Of a DNA stretch of 22,347 bases, positions 6,976 to 12,920 are shown piece after piece. A program made the position numbers and the translations under genes. The first letter of the stretch is position 1, and every line of letters begins with the position of its first letter. The stretch comes from CAZMCT01 sp964564785. GTDB taxonomy: Bacteria; Planctomycetota; Phycisphaerae; UBA1845; Fen-1342. A model generated the notes under the pieces. It saw only the letters and a list, made by a program, of their open reading frames with translations, searched no databases and was not told the DNA's origin. The DNA lies in the NCBI GenBank assembly GCA_964564785.1, contig CAZMCT010000065.1, positions 1-22,347 of the forward strand, written 5' to 3'.

Positions 6976-7740
6976 ATGATCCGCGTTGAAGAGCTGACCA
7001 AGGTCTTCCCCAACCCCGACGGCAGCGAGAAGACCGCCGTCGATCACATCACGTTCTCGGTCCACGCCGGCGAGATCTACGGCCTGCTCGGGCCGAACGG
7101 GGCCGGCAAGACCACCACGCTGCGGATGATCAGCGGTCTGTTGCGGCCGTCGGCCGGGCGGGTGTTCATCCGCGACGAGGACGTGACCGGCCGGCCGGAG
7201 CTGGTCAAGCGGCATATCGGGTACCTGACCGCAAACACGGGGCTGTACGCGCGGCTCACGCCCTGTGAGATGCTCGAGTACTTCGCGACGTTGTACGACT
7301 TGCCGCGGGCGAAGGCCCGCTCCCGGATCGCGGCCCTGATCGAATGGCTGGACATGGGTCCGTACGTGCGGCTGCGCTGCGGGGCGCTGTCGACCGGGCA
7401 GAAGCAGCGTGTGAGCATCGCTCGGGCGCTGATCGCCGACCCGCCGATCCTCGTGCTGGACGAGCCGACGCTGGGACTCGACGTGCTCAGCAACCGTCTG
7501 ATCCTCGAGTTCATCCGCACGCAGGCCGACGCCGGCAAGGCCGTGCTGCTCTCGACACACGCCTTGGACGAAATCGACCGCATGTGCCGACGCATGGGGC
7601 TCATCCACAACGGTCGGCTGGTGGCTGAGGGCGAGCTCGAGACGCTCCGCGCTCAGACCGGCCGCGCGCGCCTGAGCGAGGTCTTCCTGGCGCTGGTGGG
7701 GGCGGAGGAGAAGGTCATTCGCGAGCGGGGGGGGGCGTGA
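6976..7740 (+). CDS. NatA-type ABC transporter ATP-binding protein, no permease nearby
   Basis: A 254-aa ABC ATPase with Walker A GPNGAGKT (39-46), signature LSTGQ (138-142), Walker B ILVLDEP with catalytic Glu163, and H-loop His195 (LSTH). The segment YLTANTGLYARLT (about 83-95) replaces the usual Q-loop pattern and is typical of the NatA branch, whose members drive Na+ or drug export together with a NatB-type permease. The ATPase would sit on the inner face of the membrane. The expected permease gene does not follow; the next gene is convergent. The coding end contains nine consecutive G (7727-7735) giving RGGA, and alternative frames after it give no permease. No ribosome-binding site is evident before the ATG. 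The start is set by the family alignment (MIRVEELTK). The substrate is unknown. Confidence 0.9.
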   Translation: MIRVEELTKVFPNPDGSEKTAVDHITFSVHAGEIYGLLGPNGAGKTTTLRMISGLLRPSAGRVFIRDEDVTGRPELVKRHIGYLTANTGLYARLTPCEMLEYFATLYDLPRAKARSRIAALIEWLDMGPYVRLRCGALSTGQKQRVSIARALIADPPILVLDEPTLGLDVLSNRLILEFIRTQADAGKAVLLSTHALDEIDRMCRRMGLIHNGRLVAEGELETLRAQTGRARLSEVFLALVGAEEKVIRERGGA

Positions 7741-7832
7741 CAACGCGTTGACGGAGGAGGCTGGCTGCGGGCCAACCCGCCATCACGCACGCCCCAACAG
7801 CCAATCCCGCGGTATCTATCCCCTTTTTCAAC

Positions 7833-7867
7833 CACGGCCCTGCGCGGCTGCGCCGCTGCGGACCGTG
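7833..7867. terminator. GC-rich imperfect palindrome between convergent genes
   Basis: CACGG at 7833 pairs with CCGTG at 7863-7867, and the interior (GCGCGGC..GCCGCTGC) continues the stem with a few mismatches. It lies between the ends of the ABC ATPase (plus) and the YchF-like gene (minus), the expected place for a two-way terminator. There is no U-tract on either side, so function is uncertain. Confidence 0.35.
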
Positions 7868-7892
7868 CCACCCCCCCGGCCGGCCGCGACCG

Positions 7893-8954
7893 TCACACCG
7901 CAAACTTGATCGTGATGATGTCCCCGTCCTGAACCACGTACCCCCTCGGCTCCAGCCGCACCTTGTTATGCGCCTTGGCCTCGCGCAGCGAGCCGGCCGT
8001 CCGCAGGTCGTCAAACGCGATCGTCTCCGCCTTGATGAACCCGCGGGCCAGGTCGGTGTGAATCCGGCCGGCGGCCTCGACGGCCGTCATGCCCCGCAGC
8101 AGCGGCCAAGCGCGGACTTCCTCGGCCCCGGCCGTGAGCATGAAGATCAGCCCGAGCGCATCGCAGCACGTCCGCACGATACGGTCTCGGGCCAGCGTGG
8201 CGATGCCGTATTCCTTCATGAATGCCGGCCGGTCGGCCGCATCCATCCGGATAAATTCGGTCTCGAGCGTGGCGCACACGGCCAGCGTGGCGTAGGCGTG
8301 GTCATCACGCAGCGGCGGCTCGCGCCCGATCTGATCCTCGCCCACATTCACCACCAGAATCACCGGCTTCTGCGTCAGGAATCCGAAACTGCGGACCGTC
8401 TTCTCTTCGGCCCCCTGCTGAATCACCGTGCTGAGCGGCTGGTTGTTCTCCAGTGCGGCCTGGCAGCGGCGAAGCAGATCGAGCTCATGCTTCTGCTGCT
8501 CACGCTCCTTCGACGGTTTGGTGATCGCCTTTTCCAGTTTCTCCACCCGGCCGGCACAGATCGCGAAATCGGCCAGCAACATCTCTTCGCGCAATTCGCG
8601 CAGGTCACGCGCCGGGTCGACCCGTCCACCACGAGCCGGAACCGATTCCGACTGAAATGCCCGAACCACCAGCAGCAATCCGTCAGACTGCCTCAGCGTC
8701 GGTAAGTGCTTTTCCAAACCGGCCTTATCTACATCGCCCTCCGCGCTGCCCGGCAAGTCGACGAAATCCAGCGTCGCTTCCGTCCGCTTCTTCGGCCGAT
8801 AAATCTGCTCCAGCACGTCGAGCCGGGGCTCCGGGACATGCACGGCCGCGAAGTTCTCCTCGGCCGGCTTGAGGTGTTCCGCGGGCAAACCCGATATCGC
8901 AGTAAAGACCGCGGTTTTTCCCGCATACGGAAAACCGACGACGGCGACACGCAT
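7893..8954 (-). CDS. Divergent YchF/Obg-like P-loop ATPase with C-terminal TGS domain
   Basis: A 353-aa protein related to YchF (COG0012), a ribosome-associated TRAFAC-class NTPase. The G1 loop is GFPYAGKT (7-14) instead of the GLPNVGKS usual in YchF. G3 is DLPG (66-69). The base-recognition motif is NVGE (203-206), the NxxE form that makes YchF prefer ATP over GTP. The middle is a coiled-coil-like helical region (about 115-175). The C-terminus (about 270-353) matches the YchF end: TAGAEEVRAW, IHTDLARGFIKAE and GYVVQDGDI of the TGS domain. The start at 8954 is chosen because it gives MRVAVVGFPYAGKT and has GGAG seven bases upstream; a longer frame reading back to 9209 has no family similarity there. 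It may be a paralogue alongside a canonical YchF, so I give no symbol. Confidence 0.88.
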   Translation of the reverse strand: MRVAVVGFPYAGKTAVFTAISGLPAEHLKPAEENFAAVHVPEPRLDVLEQIYRPKKRTEATLDFVDLPGSAEGDVDKAGLEKHLPTLRQSDGLLLVVRAFQSESVPARGGRVDPARDLRELREEMLLADFAICAGRVEKLEKAITKPSKEREQQKHELDLLRRCQAALENNQPLSTVIQQGAEEKTVRSFGFLTQKPVILVVNVGEDQIGREPPLRDDHAYATLAVCATLETEFIRMDAADRPAFMKEYGIATLARDRIVRTCCDALGLIFMLTAGAEEVRAWPLLRGMTAVEAAGRIHTDLARGFIKAETIAFDDLRTAGSLREAKAHNKVRLEPRGYVVQDGDIITIKFAV

Positions 8955-9113
8955 GGGTGGTCTCCGCGTGCCGGGTCCAACCCGGTCGGTAGCGATGCCG
9001 CTGGGCCCGGGACTGCATGGGAACCCGGGGCCCGCGTATATTCTACTGTTGGCCGCCGGGAGCGGGTAGGCGCGGCGCCTTTCCCCCCGCGTAGGCCTGC
9101 GAAGGTGCTCCCC

Positions 9114-9650
9114 ATGCGAAATCTGTGCTCTGCGATAGTGGCTTGCGCGACGCTGCTCGTGGGCGGCTGCCCCCCCGAGAACTACCCGACTCAGTCTTCC
9201 GTGGTCCAACTCGACGTCGAACAGATCGTGAACAACAACAATCTCTTGCCGCAGGAGGCCCGCGACCAGCTCGCGGCCCTGGGGTTCTCACCGGAGACGA
9301 TCAACGGGCTGCTGGCCGACCGCGATTTGGCCAACCAGTTCGGCGGGACCGGCCGGACGGCGTACGACAAAGTGGTCGGTGGGCAGCTCGACCAACTCAC
9401 GCCGGACGAGATTCAGATCTATGCGAGCCTCGCCACCGAGGCGAACGCCGGGGTAAACCTGCAACTCGACGACGCCGCGGCGCAGGCGATGGCCGACCTG
9501 CTACAGGAAAACAATCTCCAGACGTCGGACGAGCTCGCGGCGTTCCTGGACGAGCCGGAGAACGTCGTTCCACCGACGATTCCCGACGGCGCTCTGCGCG
9601 ATCTATTCGTGGACTTCGATCCGGATCTCATTCTGTCGTTGTTGCCGTAG
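9114..9650 (+). CDS. Predicted lipoprotein of unknown function, first of a paralogous pair
   Basis: A 178-aa protein. The N-terminus MRNLCSAIVACATLLVGGC ends in a plausible lipobox (VGG-C, Cys19), so the mature protein would be lipid-anchored. The remainder is acidic and helical (VVQLDVEQIVNNNNLL, then LTPDEIQIYASLA). The region from LTPDEIQ to the end aligns with the next gene: shared features are the L-(T/N)-PD-(E/D)-(I/V)-Q start, a GVN motif, D-x-x-A-A, a helix ending in LQ-x-N and a closing acidic stretch with IPD. I do not recognise the family. The start at 9114 is chosen for the signal peptide and a weak GAAGG upstream; a longer frame reading back into the neighbour's coding region is unlikely. 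The gene is divergent from the YchF-like gene. Confidence 0.75.
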   Translation: MRNLCSAIVACATLLVGGCPPENYPTQSSVVQLDVEQIVNNNNLLPQEARDQLAALGFSPETINGLLADRDLANQFGGTGRTAYDKVVGGQLDQLTPDEIQIYASLATEANAGVNLQLDDAAAQAMADLLQENNLQTSDELAAFLDEPENVVPPTIPDGALRDLFVDFDPDLILSLLP

Positions 9651-9660
9651 GAGAGCTGCG

Positions 9661-10080
9661 ATGCAACGGAAGCTCATTGTCTCGAGCGTTGCGACCCTGT
9701 CCTTGCTAACCGGGTGCTTTTCGATGCCGTGGGACCGACTAGGCAATCAAGGGGGCAGCAACATCGTCTCGGCCCTCGGCAAGCTCGTCGATGACAACCT
9801 GGGCGGCCTCAACCCGGACGATGTGCAGGTCCTCACCGACTTGGCGATCGAGTATTCGGGAGTCAACATTCCGTCCGTGACCGACGAGCAGGCCGCCGCC
9901 GTCGTCAGCTTCCTACAGGCGAACGGAATCACGACCATCGCGAGCCTCGAGGACCTGATCCGCCGAGCCGAGCAGGATCCCGACTCCGTGATCATCCCCG
10001 ATGACGTCCGCCAGGTGCTCGAGGCCATCGCCGCCGACCCCAGCGCCTACATCGACGCGATCGAAGCGGCTCAACTGTGA
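9661..10080 (+). CDS. Predicted lipoprotein of unknown function, second of the pair
   Basis: A 139-aa protein with signal MQRKLIVSSVATLSLLTGC, lipobox LTGC (Cys19). Residues from LNPDDVQVLTDLA onward resemble the C-terminal half of the preceding lipoprotein, including GVN, DEQAAAVVSFLQANG and the closing IPDDVRQVLEAI. The start lies 10 bp after the upstream stop, and the ribosome-binding site GGAG overlaps that stop (TAGGAG), so the two are very likely co-transcribed and translationally coupled. The pair probably arose by tandem duplication. Family and role are unknown. The acidic, all-helical make-up suggests a small protein-binding or structural module on the membrane, but that is only an inference. 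Confidence 0.78.
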   Translation: MQRKLIVSSVATLSLLTGCFSMPWDRLGNQGGSNIVSALGKLVDDNLGGLNPDDVQVLTDLAIEYSGVNIPSVTDEQAAAVVSFLQANGITTIASLEDLIRRAEQDPDSVIIPDDVRQVLEAIAADPSAYIDAIEAAQL

Positions 10081-10088
10081 CCTGCGCC

Positions 10089-10115
10089 GGCCCGCGCGTT
10101 CCATCGCCGCGGGCC
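10089..10115. terminator. Perfect 8-bp stem between convergent genes
   Basis: GGCCCGCG (10089-10096) pairs with CGCGGGCC (10108-10115) around an 11-base loop. It lies nine bases after the lipoprotein stop and 18 bases from the stop of the convergent membrane protein gene. There is no U-tract, so a terminator role is a guess from position and stem strength. Confidence 0.35.
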
Positions 10116-10133
10116 CCACGCGGCTGCGTAGCC

Positions 10134-10760
10134 CTACAGGGATGACGGCAGCGGCACCGCCGGCCCCTCGGCCGCCGCGGGCGCATTGTGCAGCGGCCCC
10201 TTCCAGACCCGCAGGTCCGTGACCTCGACCGTGACCTCGGGTTTCCCGACAATGTGCCGCAGCGGCCGCACGATCTTCCGCACCGCCCCGTCCGGCGCAA
10301 GCGGGCCGATCCAGTCGCCCTCGAGCGCGAGCGGCGTCGCCGCCATTACGGCCAGGCTCAGCGCATGTTCTTCGCTCTCGTCCTCGACGAGCACCCGCAA
10401 CGACAGCAGCGAGACGACCCGGTCGCCATTGTTGACCGCCACAATCTCCAACAACCCCTCGCCGTCCGGCTCCTTGCCGCCCCGCACCACCCGGGCCCGT
10501 ACCTCCACCAGCCGCCGGTAGTCCAGCGCCCGTTCGTCGTTCAGCGCATCCGCGATCACCGGCGGCATGGCCTGCTGCCATTCGGGCAAGCTGCTTGCGA
10601 TCGCGCTCACGAACCCACCCACGTTCTTGTCCAGCACGTAGATCCCGTATAGTCCGAGAGCGGTCCCGCATACCACCACCACCATCACCGTCCCAAACAC
10701 GCCCTTCACCAAGCTGCTGAGAAACCCGCCCTTGTTCACCACCACCGCCGGTCCGTTCAT
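10134..10760 (-). CDS. Membrane-anchored protein of unknown function
   Basis: A 208-aa protein with a short cytoplasmic start (MNGPAVVVNKGGFLSSLVKG), one hydrophobic segment (about 20-43, VFGTVMVVVVCGTALGLYGI) and a soluble part of about 160 residues. The latter is rich in beta-type sequence (RRLVEVRARVVRGG, LLEIVAVNNGDRVVSLLSLR) and reads like an immunoglobulin-like or DUF-type extracellular domain. A proline/alanine tail follows. The ATG at 10760 has AAGGAG six bases upstream, which favours it over an upstream in-frame ATG at 10811. I do not recognise the family. It faces the two lipoproteins and is divergent from the lipoprotein hydrolase, so it stands alone. Confidence 0.75.
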   Translation of the reverse strand: MNGPAVVVNKGGFLSSLVKGVFGTVMVVVVCGTALGLYGIYVLDKNVGGFVSAIASSLPEWQQAMPPVIADALNDERALDYRRLVEVRARVVRGGKEPDGEGLLEIVAVNNGDRVVSLLSLRVLVEDESEEHALSLAVMAATPLALEGDWIGPLAPDGAVRKIVRPLRHIVGKPEVTVEVTDLRVWKGPLHNAPAAAEGPAVPLPSSL

Positions 10761-10898
10761 CGTCGTCTCCTTGCGAGCCGCATCCCTCCGCCAAACCGGC
10801 CCGCCTTGCACCGGTCTACTTGGGTATTCGAGCCTCCGGCCGCATTATTCGCCGCGGGCGGCGTTCGCCCCGGGGCTCGCGGCTTGGTCCTAAAACAC

Positions 10899-10904
10899 TA
10901 TAAT
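10899..10904 (+). promoter_or_regulatory. Candidate -10 box for the lipoprotein hydrolase gene
   Basis: TATAAT, an exact match to the sigma-70 consensus, stands out in very GC-rich surroundings 35 bp before the ATG at 10940. The -35 position is poor (GCTCGC at 10875-10880, 18-bp spacing). Transcription would start near 10911, leaving a leader of about 29 bases. Confidence 0.4.
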
Positions 10905-10939
10905 CCGTTGCTTTGCTTGCAACAGGAATCGAGACTCGA

Positions 10940-11857
10940 ATGGGTTTGAAGCGGATTCTCGGTCACCTGCTTCCGTCTGTCATCATCGCGGGGTCTTTGA
11001 CCGCCTGTTTTCCACCGCCTCCGCCGCTGCCCCCCCCCGAGGAGATCGTCAAGGCCCTCTCGGCGGGCATCTTGCGGCCCGAAACGACGTGCGCGGAGTT
11101 GCGTTCGGACTTCGGCCTCACGGATCTCCCGGATGTGGAGTATCCGGACGAAGTCGGAATTGAGTACCACGAATTCTTTGTTCCGGTCGGCACGGACGCA
11201 CAACTGCGGGTCTGGTACATGCCCGTGCCCGAGCCCCGGGGCGTCGTGGTTGTGGCCCCCGGCAACAGTGGACCGATGAGCTGCTACCTGTTCACGGCGT
11301 TTCTGCTTACGCAGCATCACTACTCGGTTGTGGCGTTCGACTACCGCGGCTTCGGCGGCAGCACGGGTGAGCCGACACTCGAAAACCTTCGCAGCGATCT
11401 CGAGGCCGTGACGGAGTGGGCGGTCGAGACCACTTCGGTGCCGCGGGTCACGCTCTTCGGCATCTCGCTCGGTTCGATCGCGTCCGTCGCGGTCGCTGTG
11501 GACCGGCCGGAACTGGTCAACGGGGTGATTCTCGACTCGCCGGTGGACATCGGCAGCGAGATCGAGCGATTCCGATTCATGGTCGCGGGCCGGTCGCGCG
11601 AGATCATCGCGGCGTTGACGAACTGGCCCTGGCTGCTGACGGAGGACATCATCGCGCAGGTTCAGGTGCCGCAGCTCATTCTGGTCCATGAACGCGACCT
11701 GGTGAGCCCGCCGCGGACGGTGCAGGGCCTCGTGAACCGGGCCGGGCCGGACGCCCAGGTCATTCTCTTCGCCGGTCTGGGCCACGCCGCGGCGCAGTTT
11801 CTGCGAACCGAGGAATACACGCAGCACATCGTGTCATTCCTGGAGTCGCTCGATTGA
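10940..11857 (+). CDS. Lipoprotein alpha/beta hydrolase
   Basis: A 305-aa serine hydrolase. MGLKRILGHLLPSVIIAGSLTAC is a lipoprotein signal with lipobox LTAC (Cys23), followed by a proline-rich tether (FPPPPPLPPP). The alpha/beta-hydrolase fold starts at about residue 75. The nucleophile elbow is GISLGS with Ser176, the acid is Asp253 (HERDLVSPP) and the base is His282 (GLGHAAA). YRGFGGSTGEPT (135-146) is the loop typical of the BAAT/FrsA-like and Bem46-like hydrolases, as is VVVAPGNSG (oxyanion strand, 103-111). The enzyme should act outside the cytoplasmic membrane on an ester, amide or thioester that cannot be named. ATG 10940 is preferred over an in-frame TTG at 10913 because it starts the signal peptide directly. 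The gene following it is convergent. Confidence 0.88.
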   Translation: MGLKRILGHLLPSVIIAGSLTACFPPPPPLPPPEEIVKALSAGILRPETTCAELRSDFGLTDLPDVEYPDEVGIEYHEFFVPVGTDAQLRVWYMPVPEPRGVVVVAPGNSGPMSCYLFTAFLLTQHHYSVVAFDYRGFGGSTGEPTLENLRSDLEAVTEWAVETTSVPRVTLFGISLGSIASVAVAVDRPELVNGVILDSPVDIGSEIERFRFMVAGRSREIIAALTNWPWLLTEDIIAQVQVPQLILVHERDLVSPPRTVQGLVNRAGPDAQVILFAGLGHAAAQFLRTEEYTQHIVSFLESLD

Positions 11858-11894
11858 CGTCTCGGCGCGCGGGGCGCACCGCGGGGGCCGGCGG

Positions 11895-12632
11895 CTAGAG
11901 GGACCAATCGGGGATGACGTCCTTCACCCAGTAGAGCAACTGCATCTGGAGGAAATTGAAGACGAAGTGCGCGAGCACAACCGCCAACGTGCTCCGCGAG
12001 AGCACGAAGAACATGCCGAACATCAGCCCGACGCCGAAAATCTGGAGGATCCCCAGCCACCCCTGCGCCAGATGCAGCGGTGCGAAGAGAGCGGCCGAGA
12101 GGGACACCGCCGCGATCCAGCTACCGGTCAGTCTCCGCAGGAAGGGAATCAGCAGCGTCCGGAACAGCAGCTCCTCGTGGACGGCGACCGGGACGAGCAA
12201 GAGCACTTGCCGCAACGTGTCGCCCAACGGCAGCAACTTGACGAACTCGAGCCGGCTTTCGACGTCCTCCTGAAGACTGGGCACGAGGGTCACCAGGATC
12301 AGGATCACGACCACGGCGAACAGCATCGCCATGTACACGGCCACCAGCGTGGGCACCGCCCACAGCACCTGTCGCGCCAGCCCGTGGGTCTGTAGCCCGA
12401 GCGCCTCGGGCGGCAGACCGTTGCGCCGCAGCAAGTACCACGTCAGCGCAATCAACAGCAGCGCGTCGAAGCCCTTCCGCACGATGAGCAGGTCCAGGCT
12501 CGCCCCTTCCATCAGCCCCGGTGACAGCAGCGCCAGCGCGAATTCCAGCCCGAACGGAATCACCAGCGCCACGATGCACACCAGCGCGAGATCGAGCGCC
12601 GCAACCTTTTGCGACACGCCCGCGAGCTCCAT
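11895..12632 (-). CDS. CPBP-family intramembrane metalloprotease (catalytic core as it stands)
   Basis: A 245-aa, strongly hydrophobic protein with about seven or eight membrane segments. It has the CPBP (CAAX protease and bacteriocin-processing, formerly Abi) motifs: EE..FR as Glu153-Glu154-x-x-x-Arg158 in HEELLFRTLL, His187 in APLHLAQG and His222 in AHFVFNFLQ. Relatives are glutamate intramembrane proteases such as Rce1; bacterial members serve in peptide processing or immunity. The ATG at 12632 has no ribosome-binding site: the bases before it are GGCCGCTGGGCGGCA after a run of C. Upstream in the neighbouring frame lies a plausible start with a good ribosome-binding site (12825). The gene as written is probably the out-of-frame remainder of a longer 309-aa protein, interrupted at the C21 tract. 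Confidence 0.85.
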   Translation of the reverse strand: MELAGVSQKVAALDLALVCIVALVIPFGLEFALALLSPGLMEGASLDLLIVRKGFDALLLIALTWYLLRRNGLPPEALGLQTHGLARQVLWAVPTLVAVYMAMLFAVVVILILVTLVPSLQEDVESRLEFVKLLPLGDTLRQVLLLVPVAVHEELLFRTLLIPFLRRLTGSWIAAVSLSAALFAPLHLAQGWLGILQIFGVGLMFGMFFVLSRSTLAVVLAHFVFNFLQMQLLYWVKDVIPDWSL

Positions 12633-12825
12633 TGCCGCCCAGCGGCCGGGGGGGGGGGGGGGGGGGGGTCTGCGACAGCCTCGACGGCCTGCTGGCCTGC
12701 TGCACCGGCCGGGCCTCGACCATCACCTCTGTCGGCGCGGCCGAGCGCTCGGGGGTGCCATTCACGGGTGCGGGTGCGGTGGGGGACACGCTTTCGCGCC
12801 CTGGGCAATCCGGCTGCGTGGTCAT
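12633..12825 (-). other. Proline-rich N-terminal part of the CPBP gene, out of frame with the core
   Basis: ATG 12825 follows GAGGAG (12829-12834, spacing three to six) and opens MTTQPDCPGRESVSPTAPAP, a 53-residue hydrophilic Pro/Ser/Ala tail that ends SRLSQT just before the C tract. In this frame the tract encodes six prolines, then the reading departs into RPLGGNGARG, a shadow of the core. If the tract had 20 or 23 C, the frame would continue PPP-GRWAAMELAGVSQKV into the protease and give one 309-aa product at 20. The tail looks cytosolic and disordered. Its good start site and its correct position make it likely to be part of the same gene. Confidence 0.6.
12648..12668 (+). repeat. Homopolymer of 21 G (C21 on the coding strand of the CPBP gene)
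   Basis: A run of 21 consecutive G, flanked by CC on the left and T on the right. It lies inside the coding region of the CPBP protease between its proline-rich tail and catalytic core. Runs of this length are highly prone to slipped-strand mispairing, and also to sequencing and assembly error. At the printed length the two parts are one base out of frame. Confidence 0.95.
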
Positions 12826-12853
12826 CGGCTCCTCGTCGATTCGACCGGCGACG

Positions 12854-12881
12854 TTGCCGGACGGCCCGGCCTCACGATAAT
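12854..12881 (+). promoter_or_regulatory. Candidate sigma-70 promoter for the 553-aa gene
   Basis: TTGCCG (12854-12859), a 16-bp spacer and GATAAT (12876-12881) match the -35 and -10 consensus at four and five of six positions. They lie in the 95-bp gap shared with the divergent CPBP gene, and the downstream ATG is at 12921. No equally good promoter is seen for the minus strand. Confidence 0.4.
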
Positions 12882-12920
12882 ACACTCATCGTCCGAGTGC
12901 GGCGCCGGGACGGAGGATTC

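Noticed and set aside
7727..7735. G9 run as a phase switch in the ABC ATPase gene
   Set aside because: It lies in the last codons after all functional motifs, and the alternative frames add no plausible domain.
8706..9113. Longer N-terminal extension of the first lipoprotein (start at 8706)
   Set aside because: The extension overlaps the YchF-like gene on the other strand, and the start at 9114 gives a proper lipoprotein signal.
8955..9209. Longer N-terminus for the YchF-like protein
   Set aside because: Family similarity starts exactly at MRVAVVG (8954), which has its own ribosome-binding site.
12609..12920. Plus-strand upstream extension of the 553-aa gene through the G21 run
   Set aside because: Encodes a glycine run and arginine-rich shadow sequence; ATG 12921 has GGAGG directly upstream.
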